Source of the DNA: Roseateles sp.
Lineage (GTDB): Bacteria > Pseudomonadota > Gammaproteobacteria > Burkholderiales > Burkholderiaceae
Direction of reading: 5' to 3'
NCBI GenBank assembly: GCA_019232985.1
Contig: JAFAMW010000053.1
Coordinates: 1 to 56,394, forward strand
DNA length: 56,394 nucleotides
A program made the translations under genes and the position numbers. The first letter of the stretch is position 1; each line of letters starts with the position of its first letter. A model generated the notes under the pieces. That model was given only the letters and a program-made list of their open reading frames with translations, made no database searches and was not told the DNA's origin. This document shows positions 36,128 through 45,620 of the stretch, one piece after another.

Positions 36128-37501
36128 ATGCTTTCGATGAACTCCTCCGACCTTGCCGCGCTGCCCGAGGTAGCGCGCTCCGACTTTCCCGCCGACTTCG
36201 TCTGGGGCTGCTCGACCTCCTCCTACCAGATCGAGGGCGCGGTCCACGAGGGCGGCCGCGGCGAGTCGATCTGGGACCGCTTCTGCAGCGAGCCGGGCCG
36301 CATCCGCGACGGCTCGAGCGGCGCCGTCGCCTGCGACCATTACCACCGCTGGCCCGAAGACCTCGACCTCGCGCGCAGCCTCGGCGTCGGCGCGTACCGC
36401 TTCTCGATCGCCTGGCCGCGCGTTTTGCCGCAGGGCCGCGGCGCCGTCAACGCGGCGGGGCTGGACTTCTACGACCGCCTCGTCGACGGCATGCTCGCGC
36501 GCGGCCTCGACCCCTGGGCGACGCTCTACCACTGGGACCTGCCGCAGGCCCTGCAGGAGCAGGGCGGCTGGAAACACCGCGCGACCGTCGCGGCCTACCT
36601 CGAGTACGCCGACGCCGTCTCGCGCCGCCTCGGCGACCGCGTCAAGCACTGGATCACCCACAACGAACCCTGGTGCTCGTGCTTCATGGGCTACTGGGAG
36701 GGCGTGCACGCGCCCGGCGAGACGAGCCTGCAGGCCGCGCTCCAGGCCAATCACCATGTGCTGCTGTCGCATGGCCAGAGCCTCGCCGTGCTGCGCGCGA
36801 ACAGCCCCGGGGCCAAGGTCGGCATCACGCTGAGCCTGCACCCGATCGTCGCGGCCTCGACGAGCGCGGCCGACCAGGCCGCGGCGGCGCGCCACGACGG
36901 CACGCGCAACCGCTGGTTCCTCGACCCGCTGCACGGCCGCGGCTACCCGGCCGACATGCTCGAGCTGTTCGCCGACATCGCGCCGCGCACGGAAGCGGGT
37001 GACCTCGCCGACATCGCCGCGCAGACCGACTTCCTCGGCGTCAACTACTACTTCCCCGAGGTCGTCGCCGACGCGCCCGAGGCCGGCCCGACGCGCACGC
37101 GCGTCGTCGAGCGCCACGGCGTCGAGCGCACGGCGTTCGGCTGGGAGGTCTCGCCGCAGGGCCTGGTCGACCTGCTCGTGCGCCTGCAGCAGGACTACGC
37201 GCCGGGCACGGTCTACCTCACCGAGAATGGCTCGACCTATGAGGACATGCTGCGCCCCGACGGCACGGTGCAGGACAGCGAGCGCCTGAGCTATCTGGTG
37301 CGCCACCTGGACGCCTTGCGCGCGACCATCGCGCACGGCGTGCCGGTCAAGGGCTATTTCGCCTGGAGTCTGCTCGACAATTTCGAGTGGGCCGAGGGTT
37401 ATCTGCGCCGGTTCGGGCTGGCCTATGTGGACTACCCGACCCAGCAGCGCATCCTCAAGGCCAGCGGGCATTGGTATCGCCGCTTCCTGTCCGCGCCCTG
37501 A
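36128..37501 (+). CDS. GH1 beta-glucosidase
   Basis: Cytoplasmic glycoside hydrolase of 457 residues, full length for family 1. The N-terminal signature FVWGCSTSSYQIEGA is present. The acid/base is E180 in THNEPW and the nucleophile is E366 in YLTENGS. No signal peptide is seen. It would release glucose from imported beta-glucosides. The TGA overlaps an ATG (TGATG) at 37501, but the binding-protein gene probably starts at 37528. ATG 36137 is an alternative start; no ribosome-binding site is clear. Confidence 0.93.
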   Translation: MLSMNSSDLAALPEVARSDFPADFVWGCSTSSYQIEGAVHEGGRGESIWDRFCSEPGRIRDGSSGAVACDHYHRWPEDLDLARSLGVGAYRFSIAWPRVLPQGRGAVNAAGLDFYDRLVDGMLARGLDPWATLYHWDLPQALQEQGGWKHRATVAAYLEYADAVSRRLGDRVKHWITHNEPWCSCFMGYWEGVHAPGETSLQAALQANHHVLLSHGQSLAVLRANSPGAKVGITLSLHPIVAASTSAADQAAAARHDGTRNRWFLDPLHGRGYPADMLELFADIAPRTEAGDLADIAAQTDFLGVNYYFPEVVADAPEAGPTRTRVVERHGVERTAFGWEVSPQGLVDLLVRLQQDYAPGTVYLTENGSTYEDMLRPDGTVQDSERLSYLVRHLDALRATIAHGVPVKGYFAWSLLDNFEWAEGYLRRFGLAYVDYPTQQRILKASGHWYRRFLSAP

Positions 37502-37527
37502 TGAAGAAGAACCCGGAGACAGCCCCG

Positions 37528-38760
37528 ATGAAGTTTGCGATCCGAACCCTCGCGGCCAGCGCGCTGCTGGCCCTGTCCGGCCTGGCCGCCGCCCAGGCGC
37601 CGCGCGTCGAGGTCGTCCACTGGTGGACCTCGGGCGGCGAGGCGGCCGCCGTCAAGACCCTCGCCGACGCCTACCGCGCCCAGGGCGGCGTGTGGGTCGA
37701 CACGGCCGTCGCGCTCGGCGAGCAGGCGCGCTCGGTCGCCGTCAACCGCATCGTCGGCGGCAACCCGCCGACGGCCGCGCAGTTCAACACCTCGCGGCAG
37801 TTCCTCGACATCGTCGACCAGGGCCTGCTCAACAACGTCGACGACGTCGCGACCCGCGAGGGCTGGGACAAGTTCCTGCCGCCGCTCGTGCTCAACGCGG
37901 TGCGCGTCAAGGGCCACTACTACGCGGTGCCGGTCGAGATCCACAACCCCGAGTGGATCTGGTACTCGAAGGCCGCGTTCAAGAAGGCCGGCATCACGGC
38001 CGAGCCGCGCAACTTCGACGAGCTGTTCGCCGCGCTCGACAAGCTCAAGGCCGCGGGCATCGTGCCGCTCGCGCATGGCGGACAACCCTGGCAGGACAAT
38101 ATCGTGTTCACGGCCGTGCTTGCAAACCTCGGCGGCCGCGAGCTCTACCTCAAGGTCATGCGCGACCGCGACCCGGCGGCGATCCGCTCCGAGGCGTTCA
38201 AGCAGGTGCTGCTGACCTTCAAGCGCCTGCACGGCTACGTCGACAAGGGCTCGCCGGGCCGCAACTGGAACGACGCGACGACGATGCTGATCAACGGCCG
38301 CGCGGGCGTCCAGATCATGGGCGACTGGGTCAAGGGCGAGCTCACGAACGCCAAGCTCGAGGCCGGCCGCGACTACGGCTGCATCCCGGGCTTCGGCGCG
38401 CACTCGCCCTACCTGGTCCAGGGCGACGTGCTGATCTTCCCCAAGACCAGCGACGCGCTCGCGATCAAGTCGCAGAAGCTGCTTGCGAGCGTCGTCGCCG
38501 CGCCGGCGACCCAGGTCGCGTTCAGCATGAAGAAGGGCTCGATCCCGATCCGCACCGACATCGACGTGGCCAAGATGGACATGTGCGCGCGCCTGGGCGT
38601 CTCGATCATGAAGGACGCGTCGCGCCAGCTCGCGAGCGGCGAGCTCTACCAGACGCCCGACCAGAACGGCGCGCTCGTCGACGTGCTGACGAACTACTGG
38701 AACCGCGACCTGCCGGTCGAGAAGGTGCAGAACGACCTCGTCGCCGCGCTGAAGGACTGA
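37528..38760 (+). CDS. Sugar ABC transporter substrate-binding protein (CUT1 family)
   Basis: Periplasmic binding protein of 410 residues. A signal peptide ends LSGLAAAQA and is followed by RVEVVHWWTSGGEAAAV, as in GtsA-type glucose/mannose binding proteins. I chose ATG 37528 (MKFAIRTLAAS) because GGAG stands 9 nt upstream and it gives a proper signal peptide; ATG 37501 would add nine charged residues. It is followed directly by two permeases and an ATPase. A second, related binding protein is encoded at 50577. Confidence 0.93.
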   Translation: MKFAIRTLAASALLALSGLAAAQAPRVEVVHWWTSGGEAAAVKTLADAYRAQGGVWVDTAVALGEQARSVAVNRIVGGNPPTAAQFNTSRQFLDIVDQGLLNNVDDVATREGWDKFLPPLVLNAVRVKGHYYAVPVEIHNPEWIWYSKAAFKKAGITAEPRNFDELFAALDKLKAAGIVPLAHGGQPWQDNIVFTAVLANLGGRELYLKVMRDRDPAAIRSEAFKQVLLTFKRLHGYVDKGSPGRNWNDATTMLINGRAGVQIMGDWVKGELTNAKLEAGRDYGCIPGFGAHSPYLVQGDVLIFPKTSDALAIKSQKLLASVVAAPATQVAFSMKKGSIPIRTDIDVAKMDMCARLGVSIMKDASRQLASGELYQTPDQNGALVDVLTNYWNRDLPVEKVQNDLVAALKD

Positions 38761-38767
38761 GTCCGCC

Positions 38768-39682
38768 ATGAGCCCCTCCCGCCTCACCGCCCGGCTGCGG
38801 CGCCTCGTGCCGTGGGCGGCGCTGCTGCCGCTCGCGCTGACGGTGCTCGTCGCCTACCTCGGCGGTGCGCTGTGGACGCTGCGCATCTCGGTCAGCAGCT
38901 CGCGCACCTTCCCGGCCAGCGACTTCGTCGGCCTCGCCCAGTACGCACGCCTGTTCGACAACGAGCGCTGGCAGCTCGCGCTGCACAACCTCGGCGTCTA
39001 CGGCGCGCTGTTCATCGTCGCGTCCATGGCGATCGGCTTCCTGCTCGCGGTCTTCGTCGACCAGAAGGTGCGCGGCGAGGGCCTGCTGCGCACGGCGTTT
39101 CTCTACCCCTACGCGATGTCCTTCGTCGCGACCGGCCTGATCTGGCAGTGGCTGCTCAACCCCGACAGCGGCCTGCAGGCCGCCGTCCAGCAGCTCGGCT
39201 GGCAGGGCTTCGTGTTCGACTGGATCGTCGACCAGGACCGCGTGATCTACACGGTCGTGATCGCGAGCGTGTGGCAGGCCGCGGGCCTCGTGATGGCGCT
39301 GATGCTCGCGGGCCTGCGCGGCGTCGACGCCGAGATCTGGCAGGCCGCGCGGCTCGACGGCATCCCGGCCTGGCGCGTCTACGCGTCCATCGTGCTGCCG
39401 ACGCTCGGCCCGACGCTGGCGACCGCCTTCGTCGTCCTCGCGACCATGGTCGTCAAGGCCTACGACGTCGTCGTCTCGATGACCCAGGGCGGCCCGGGCA
39501 CGGCGAGCGACCTGCCGGCCAAGTTCATCATGGACCTGTTGTTCGGGCGCGCGAACATCGCGCTCGCGTCGGCCGGCGCGATGGTGCTGCTCGCGACCGT
39601 GCTCGCGCTCGTCGCGCCGCTGCTGTACGCGCGCGGCCACGCGGCGCGGCGCGCGCAGCGGGCGGGAAGGGGCGGTCGATGA
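38768..39682 (+). CDS. Sugar ABC transporter permease 1
   Basis: Inner-membrane permease of 304 residues with six transmembrane segments, MalF-like. The EAA loop appears as QAARLDGIPAWRVYASIVLP, which contacts the ATPase. It lies 7 bp after the binding-protein gene, and its stop overlaps the next permease start by 4 bp (ATGA). Confidence 0.92.
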   Translation: MSPSRLTARLRRLVPWAALLPLALTVLVAYLGGALWTLRISVSSSRTFPASDFVGLAQYARLFDNERWQLALHNLGVYGALFIVASMAIGFLLAVFVDQKVRGEGLLRTAFLYPYAMSFVATGLIWQWLLNPDSGLQAAVQQLGWQGFVFDWIVDQDRVIYTVVIASVWQAAGLVMALMLAGLRGVDAEIWQAARLDGIPAWRVYASIVLPTLGPTLATAFVVLATMVVKAYDVVVSMTQGGPGTASDLPAKFIMDLLFGRANIALASAGAMVLLATVLALVAPLLYARGHAARRAQRAGRGGR

Positions 39683-40578
39683 GCGGCGCAGCCCCGGCGC
39701 CGCGCGGCGCGGCCCGCCGACCGCGCCGCCATCTCACGCCGGCGCGCGTCGGCGTCTACGGCTTCCTGCTGATCGCGGCGCTGTTCTTCCTCGCGCCGCT
39801 GTACATCATGCTGGCGACCTCGTTCAAGAGCATGGACGAGATCCGCCTCGGCCAGCTATTCGCGCTGCCGCACGCGCCGAGCCTGGCCGCGTGGCGCAGC
39901 GCCTGGCGCGAGGCCTGCACCGGCGTCGCCTGCGAGGGCGTGCGCGCAGGCTTCTGGAACTCGGTGCGCATCGCCGTGCCGAGCACCGTGCTGCCGATCC
40001 TGATCGGCGCGCTGAACGGCTACTGCCTGAGCTTCTGGCGGCCGCGCGGCGCGAACCTGCTGTTCGGCGTGCTGATGCTCGGCGCGTTCATTCCCGGCCA
40101 GGTGCTGATCTACCCGCTCGTCAAGATCGAGGCCGCGGCCGGGCTGTTCAGCAGCCTCGCCGGCATCGTGACGGTGCACGTGATCTTCAGCATGCCGATG
40201 ATGACGCTGCTGTTCCGCAACTACTACGCGGCGATCCCGGCCGAGCTGTTCAAGGCCGCGCGCATCGACGGCAGCGGCTTCTGGCGCATCTTCGTCCACG
40301 TGATGCTGCCGATGTCGCTACCGATCGTGATCGTCGCGACGATCATGCAGGCGACCGGCGTCTGGAACGACTACATCCTCGGACTCGTCTTCGCGGGGCG
40401 CGACAACCTGCCGATGACGGTCCAACTCAACAATCTGATCAACACGACCACCGGCGAGCGCCTCTACAACGTCAATATGGCCGCGACCATGCTGACGTCG
40501 GCGGTGCCGCTGCTGATCTACCTGGTGTCGGGGCGCTGGTTCGTGCGCGGCATCACGGCCGGTTCGGTGAAAGGCTGA
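39679..40578 (+). CDS. Sugar ABC transporter permease 2
   Basis: Permease of 299 residues, MalG-like, with six transmembrane segments and the EAA loop FKAARIDGSGFWRIFVHVML. The start at 39679 overlaps the preceding stop. The ATPase gene begins 1 bp after its end. It forms the transport channel with permease 1. Confidence 0.92.
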   Translation: MSGAAPAPRGAARRPRRHLTPARVGVYGFLLIAALFFLAPLYIMLATSFKSMDEIRLGQLFALPHAPSLAAWRSAWREACTGVACEGVRAGFWNSVRIAVPSTVLPILIGALNGYCLSFWRPRGANLLFGVLMLGAFIPGQVLIYPLVKIEAAAGLFSSLAGIVTVHVIFSMPMMTLLFRNYYAAIPAELFKAARIDGSGFWRIFVHVMLPMSLPIVIVATIMQATGVWNDYILGLVFAGRDNLPMTVQLNNLINTTTGERLYNVNMAATMLTSAVPLLIYLVSGRWFVRGITAGSVKG

Positions 40579-40579
40579 A

Positions 40580-41668
40580 ATGAGCGGCGTCGATATCCGC
40601 GACCTGCACGTGCGCTTCGGCGGCCACGAGGTCATCAAGGGGCTGGAGCTCAGCGTCCACGAGGGCGAGTTCCTGGTCCTGCTCGGCCCCTCGGGCTGCG
40701 GCAAGTCCACGCTGCTGCACAGCATCGCCGGCCTGATCGACGTGAGCGGCGGGAGCGTCGAGATCGGCGGGCGCGACATGACCTGGGCCGAGCCGAGCGA
40801 GCGCGGCATCGGCATGGTGTTCCAGTCCTACGCGCTGTACCCGACCATGACGGTCGAGCGCAATATGTCCTTCGGCCTGCGCGTCGGCGGCGTCGCGAAG
40901 GCCGAGATCGCGCGGCGCGTCGCGCGCGCCGCCGAGATGCTGCAGCTCGGCCCGCTGCTCGACCGTAAGCCCGCGCAGCTGTCGGGCGGCCAGCGCCAGC
41001 GCGTCGCGATCGGGCGCGCGCTCGTGCGCGAGGCCGGCGTGTTCCTGTTCGACGAGCCGCTCTCGAACCTCGACGCGAAGCTGCGCGGCGAGCTGCGCCG
41101 CGAGCTCAAGCTGCTGCACAAGCAGCTCGGCTCGACCATGATCTACGTGACCCACGACCAGGTCGAGGCGATGACGCTCGCGACCCGCGTCGTCGTGATG
41201 CGCAACGGCGCGATCCAGCAGGTCGGCGCGCCGGGCGAGGTCTACGAGCGGCCCGAGAACCTGTTCGTCGCGGGCTTTCTCGGCGCGCCCGGCATGAACT
41301 TCGTCGCGGGCACGGTCGAGGCGGGGGCCGGCGGCGCGGGCCTCGCGCTGCGCGCGCCGTCGTTCGAGCTCGCGCTCGACGACGCGGCGTACGCGGCGTA
41401 CGCGGCGCGGCCGGCGCCGGGCCAGGCCGTCACGCTGGGCTTCCGCCCCGAGCACGTGAGCCTGGGCGCCGACGGCGCGGCCGAGGCGCTCGTGCAGCTC
41501 GTCGAGTCCATGGGCAACCACCAGGTCGTCTGGCTCAAGGCCGGCGACGTCGCGTTCGCCGCGCTCGTGCACGAGGCGGCGAGCTTCGTGCCAGACCAGC
41601 GCGTGCGCTTTTCGATCGACGCGCGCCGCGTCTCGCTGTTCGACCGCAGCACCGAGCGGAGGCTCTGA
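40580..41668 (+). CDS. Sugar ABC transporter ATP-binding protein (MalK/UgpC type)
   Basis: ATPase of 362 residues. Walker A GPSGCGKS (36-43), Q-loop VFQSYALYP, signature LSGGQRQR, Walker B VFLFDEP, D-loop SNLDAK and H-loop VTHDQ are all intact. The C-terminal regulatory OB region (about 235-362) is that of the MalK group, with GFRPEHVSL. It energises the two preceding permeases. The halogenase gene follows after 1 bp, so both belong to one transcript. Confidence 0.94.
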   Translation: MSGVDIRDLHVRFGGHEVIKGLELSVHEGEFLVLLGPSGCGKSTLLHSIAGLIDVSGGSVEIGGRDMTWAEPSERGIGMVFQSYALYPTMTVERNMSFGLRVGGVAKAEIARRVARAAEMLQLGPLLDRKPAQLSGGQRQRVAIGRALVREAGVFLFDEPLSNLDAKLRGELRRELKLLHKQLGSTMIYVTHDQVEAMTLATRVVVMRNGAIQQVGAPGEVYERPENLFVAGFLGAPGMNFVAGTVEAGAGGAGLALRAPSFELALDDAAYAAYAARPAPGQAVTLGFRPEHVSLGADGAAEALVQLVESMGNHQVVWLKAGDVAFAALVHEAASFVPDQRVRFSIDARRVSLFDRSTERRL

Positions 41669-41669
41669 C

Positions 41670-43193
41670 ATGCCATTGCAAGCATTGCGCAACATCGTGA
41701 TCGTCGGCGGCGGGACAGCCGGCTGGATGTGCGCCGCGGCGCTGTCCAAGCTGTTCCAGCGCGACGGCGCCGAATCGCCGTGGACGGTCCGCGTCGTCGA
41801 GTCCGAGGAGATCGGCACGGTCGGCGTCGGCGAGGCGACGATCCCCGCGATCCGCCACTTCAACACCGTGCTCGGCATCGCCGAGGACGACTTCCTGCGC
41901 GCGACCCAGGGCACGTTCAAGCTCGGCATCGAGTTCGTCAACTGGGGCGGGCTCGGCGAGCGCTATATGCACGGCTTCGGCGCGATCGGCCAGCCGGCCG
42001 ACGGCATCGCGTTCCACCATTACTGGCACCGGCTCGACGCGGCCGGCCTCGCCGGCGACCTGTTCGACTACTCGATCAACACGAGCGCCGCGCTGGCCGG
42101 CAAGTTCCTGCGGCCGCGCCCCGAGATGCAGGGCTCGCCGCTCGCCGAGGTCGCCTACGCGTTCCACTTCGACGCGGGCCTGTACGCGCGCTTCCTGCGC
42201 GGCCACGCCGAGGCGCGCGGCGTGCGGCGCACCGAGGGCCGCATCACCGAGGTCCTGCAGGCCGAGGACGGCCTGATCACGGGCCTGCGCCTCGCGAGCG
42301 GGGAGCTCGTCGCGGGCGACTTCTTCGTCGACTGCTCGGGGTTTCGCGGCCTGCTGATCGAACAGACCCTGCACGCTGGCTACGAGGACTGGTCGCACTG
42401 GCTGCCCTGCGACCGCGCCCAGGCCGTGCCGAGCGAATCGACGCAGCCGCTGCTGCCGTACACGCGCGCGACCGCGCATGCGGCGGGCTGGCAATGGCGC
42501 ATCCCGCTCCAGCACCGCACCGGCAACGGCCATGTCTACGCGAGCGCCTTCATCGACGACGCGGGCGCGACCGACACGCTGCTCGCCCACCTCGACGGCA
42601 AGCCCCTGGCCGAGCCGCGCCTGCTCAAGTTCACGGCCGGGCGGCGCAAGCGCTCGTGGATCGGCAACTGCGTCGCGCTGGGTCTCGCGGGCGGCTTCAT
42701 GGAGCCGCTCGAGTCGACGAGCATCCACCTCGTGCAGAACGGCATCACGCGGCTCATGGACCTGTTCCCGCGCGCCGGCCTCGACGCGGCCGACATCGCC
42801 GTCTACAACCGCCAGATGCAGTTCGAGTACGAGCGCATCCGCGACTTCATCGTGCTGCACTACAAGGCGACGAGGCGCGACGACTCGCCGTTCTGGGACT
42901 ACTGCCGCAGCATGAGCATCCCCGACTCGCTGCGCGAGAAGATCGAGCTCTACGAGAGCAACGCGCGCATCTACCGCGAGAACATGGAACTGTTCTGGGA
43001 GCCGAGCTGGCTGCAGGTGCTGCACGGCCAGGGCATCCGCCCGCGCGCCCACCACCCGATGGCCGACCTGCGCCCGCTCGCGCAGATCCAGGCCTTCGCC
43101 GACGACATCCGCTCGGTCGTGCGGCGCTGCATCGACGTGATGCCCGCGCAGGGCGACTTCATTGCCGCGCATTGCGCGGCGCCTCGCATCTAG
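41670..43193 (+). CDS. Flavin-dependent halogenase (tryptophan-halogenase family)
   Basis: 507-residue FADH2-dependent halogenase-like enzyme. The FAD motif GGGTAG lies at 13-18, and GEATIP at 54-59. The catalytic lysine matches K84 in GTFKLGIEFVNW, the WxWxIP motif is W274-W276-I278-P279, and the catalytic glutamate matches E348 in EPLESTSIH. With both catalytic residues kept it may be active on an aromatic substrate, in contrast to monooxygenase relatives. It begins 1 bp after the ATPase gene and 13 bp before the GH30 gene. Related genes next to TonB receptors occur in Xanthomonas and Caulobacter relatives. The substrate is unknown, and it needs reduced flavin from a reductase. Confidence 0.85.
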   Translation: MPLQALRNIVIVGGGTAGWMCAAALSKLFQRDGAESPWTVRVVESEEIGTVGVGEATIPAIRHFNTVLGIAEDDFLRATQGTFKLGIEFVNWGGLGERYMHGFGAIGQPADGIAFHHYWHRLDAAGLAGDLFDYSINTSAALAGKFLRPRPEMQGSPLAEVAYAFHFDAGLYARFLRGHAEARGVRRTEGRITEVLQAEDGLITGLRLASGELVAGDFFVDCSGFRGLLIEQTLHAGYEDWSHWLPCDRAQAVPSESTQPLLPYTRATAHAAGWQWRIPLQHRTGNGHVYASAFIDDAGATDTLLAHLDGKPLAEPRLLKFTAGRRKRSWIGNCVALGLAGGFMEPLESTSIHLVQNGITRLMDLFPRAGLDAADIAVYNRQMQFEYERIRDFIVLHYKATRRDDSPFWDYCRSMSIPDSLREKIELYESNARIYRENMELFWEPSWLQVLHGQGIRPRAHHPMADLRPLAQIQAFADDIRSVVRRCIDVMPAQGDFIAAHCAAPRI

Positions 43194-43206
43194 GAGAGAC
43201 AAGCCC

Positions 43207-44631
43207 ATGGCACGCCACCACCGCGTCCTCGCGACGCTGATCGCCTCGCTGTGCACCGGCCTCGCGGCGGCCGCGCCGCTCGCGCAGGACTGGCTGACGA
43301 CGGCCGACCAGCAGGCGCTGCTGACCGAGGGCGCGCCGCTGCGCTTCGAGGCCGGCGCGCCGGCACTGCCGCTGCACATCGAGGTCGACCCGGCGCAGCG
43401 CTTCCAGACCATGGTCGGCTTCGGTGCGGCGATCACCGACAGCTCGGCCTGGCTGATCGAGCACGCGCTGCAGCCCGCCCAGCGCGCGACGCTGATGAAC
43501 GAGCTGTTCGGCCATGGCCCGAACGGCCTGGGCTTCGAGTTCACGCGGCTCACCATCGGCGCGTCGGACTTCTCGCTGCGCCACTACAGCCTCGACGACG
43601 TCGCGCCGGGCAAGACCGACATGAAGCTCGCGGCGTTCTCGATCGCGCCGCTGCGCGCCGACGTCGTGCCGGTCGTCAAGCAGGCGCTCGGCGTCAACCC
43701 CGAGCTCAAGGTCATGGCCTCGCCGTGGAGCGCGCCGGCCTGGATGAAGACCAACGGCCGCCCCTACAGGGGCGAGCTCAAGCCCGCGATGTACGAGGTG
43801 TTCAGCCGCTACCTGCTCAAGTACGTAGAGGCGATGCAGGCCGAGGGCGTGCCGATCTTCGCGCTGACGCTGCAGAACGAGCCGCATTTCGAGCCCGACA
43901 ACTACCCGGGCATGCGCATGGACCCGGCCGCGCGCGCGGCCGTCGTCGGCAAGTACCTGGGCCCGCTGCTCGCCGCGAAGGCGCCGCGCACGCAGGTCTT
44001 CGACTGGGACCACAACTGGGACCACCCGGAGGAGCCGCTGGGCGTGCTCGCCGACGCGGGTGCGCGCCGCTATATCTCCAGCGTGGCCTGGCATTGCTAC
44101 GACGGCACACCCGACGCGCAAACGCCCGTGCACGCCGCCTACCCGGACAAGGACGTCTGGCTGACCGAATGCTCGGGCGGCGAGTGGATGGCCCAGTGGG
44201 AGGTCGTGCTGCCGTGGATCATGCACAACCTCGTGATCGGAGCGACGCAAAACGGCGCGCGCGGCGTGCTGATGTGGAACCTCGCGCTCGACGAGAACCA
44301 CGGCCCGCATACGGGCGGCTGCAGCGACTGCCGTGGCATCGTCACGATCGACAGCCGCAGCGGCGCCGTGACGCGCAACGTCGAGTACTACGCGCTCGGC
44401 CACGCGAGCCGCTTCGTCCGCCAGGGCGCGCAGCGCATCGCGACGTCCCCGAGCGGCAACAAGGAGCTCGAGAGCGTCGCGTTCCGCAACCCCGACGGTT
44501 CGATCGCGCTGATCGTCAGCAACGGCGGCGCGACGGCGCAGGCGTTCAGCGTCGGCTCCGCGGGCGCCGCGCTGCGCTACGAGCTGCCGCCGCGCAGCGT
44601 CGTGACGCTGAGCTGGACGCCCGAGCAATGA
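43207..44631 (+). CDS. GH30 glycoside hydrolase (glucosylceramidase/beta-1,6-glucanase type)
   Basis: Exported enzyme of 474 residues with an N-terminal signal (about 1-24). The (beta/alpha)8 core begins QTMVGFGAAITDSSAW. The acid/base is E225 in TLQNEPHF and the nucleophile is E321 in WLTECSGG. A small C-terminal beta-sandwich follows. It would cut beta-1,6-glucans, glucosylceramide-like or other beta-glucosides in the periplasm or outside. AGGAG stands before ATG 43207. It overlaps the next gene by 4 bp. Confidence 0.9.
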   Translation: MARHHRVLATLIASLCTGLAAAAPLAQDWLTTADQQALLTEGAPLRFEAGAPALPLHIEVDPAQRFQTMVGFGAAITDSSAWLIEHALQPAQRATLMNELFGHGPNGLGFEFTRLTIGASDFSLRHYSLDDVAPGKTDMKLAAFSIAPLRADVVPVVKQALGVNPELKVMASPWSAPAWMKTNGRPYRGELKPAMYEVFSRYLLKYVEAMQAEGVPIFALTLQNEPHFEPDNYPGMRMDPAARAAVVGKYLGPLLAAKAPRTQVFDWDHNWDHPEEPLGVLADAGARRYISSVAWHCYDGTPDAQTPVHAAYPDKDVWLTECSGGEWMAQWEVVLPWIMHNLVIGATQNGARGVLMWNLALDENHGPHTGGCSDCRGIVTIDSRSGAVTRNVEYYALGHASRFVRQGAQRIATSPSGNKELESVAFRNPDGSIALIVSNGGATAQAFSVGSAGAALRYELPPRSVVTLSWTPEQ

Positions 44632-45620
44632 GGCCGCGCGGGCGCCTCGGCGCGAGCGCAGCGTTCGCCGCGCTCGGCCTGCTCGTCGCGGCGCCGGCGG
44701 TCGCCGCGAAGATCCTGTTCATCGGCAACAGCTTCACCTACGGCCATGGCTCGGCGGTGCAGTACTACCGCGTCGAGACCGTGACCGACCTGAACGGCCA
44801 GGGCCGCGGCGGCGTGCCCGCGCTGTTCAAGGCCTTCGCGGCTCAGGAGGGCCTGCCCTACGAGGTCGCCCTCGAGACCGAGCCCGGCGTCGGGCTCGAC
44901 TGGCATCTCGCCCACCGCGCCGCGCTGCTCGGCGGCCGGCCCTGGGACGCCGTCGTCATGCACGGCTACAGCACGCTCGACTGCGACCACCCGGGCGACC
45001 CCGCGCTGCTCGTGGATTCGGCGACGCGCATGGCCGCGCTGCTGCGCCGCGCGAACCCGGCCGTGCGCCTGTTCCTCACGGCGACCTGGCCGCGCGCCGA
45101 CCAGGTCTACCCGGCCCAGGGCGCCTGGCACGGGCGCGGCGTCGCGGCGATGACCGAGGACATCCGCCAAGGCTACGCGGCCGCGGCCGCGGCGATCCAC
45201 GCGCAGGCGGTCGCGCCGGTCGGGCCGGCCTGGCAGCGCGCGATCGACGCGGGCGTCGCGACGCCCGACCCCTATGCGCCGCTGCCGCCGGGCCAGGTCG
45301 ACCTGTGGGCCTTCGATCATTACCACGCGAGCGCCTATGGTGCGTATCTCGAGGCGCTCGTCGTGTTCGGCACCGTGACGGGCCGCGATCCGCGCGCGCT
45401 CGGCGACACCGAATGCGCGGGCAACGAGCTCGGCCTGTCGCGCGAGCAGGTTGCGCGCCTGCAGCAGCTCGCGTTCGACGAGCTCGCGCAGGACCTGCAT
45501 ATCGCCGCGCTGCCGGCGCCGCCGGTGCGCGCCGAGCAGCCGAGTTGCGCGGCGTTGATCGGGCTGCACCGCGAGGACCAGCGGCCGATCGCTAACGCGC
45601 AGCAGCGAGCGCGCCGCTGA
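44628..45620 (+). CDS. SGNH/GDSL-like secreted hydrolase
   Basis: 330-residue protein with a signal peptide (about 8-27). The block ILFIGNSFTYGHG places the presumed nucleophile at S35, and the DHYHAS segment holds a D-x-x-H pair near residues 230-233, both as in SGNH esterases. It might remove acyl groups from glycosides (inference). ATG 44628 overlaps the GH30 stop (ATGA), so translation is coupled. Its 3' end overlaps the convergent GH3 gene by 29 bp. An ordinary esterase is likely, but the family is not certain. Confidence 0.72.
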   Translation: MRPRGRLGASAAFAALGLLVAAPAVAAKILFIGNSFTYGHGSAVQYYRVETVTDLNGQGRGGVPALFKAFAAQEGLPYEVALETEPGVGLDWHLAHRAALLGGRPWDAVVMHGYSTLDCDHPGDPALLVDSATRMAALLRRANPAVRLFLTATWPRADQVYPAQGAWHGRGVAAMTEDIRQGYAAAAAAIHAQAVAPVGPAWQRAIDAGVATPDPYAPLPPGQVDLWAFDHYHASAYGAYLEALVVFGTVTGRDPRALGDTECAGNELGLSREQVARLQQLAFDELAQDLHIAALPAPPVRAEQPSCAALIGLHREDQRPIANAQQRARR

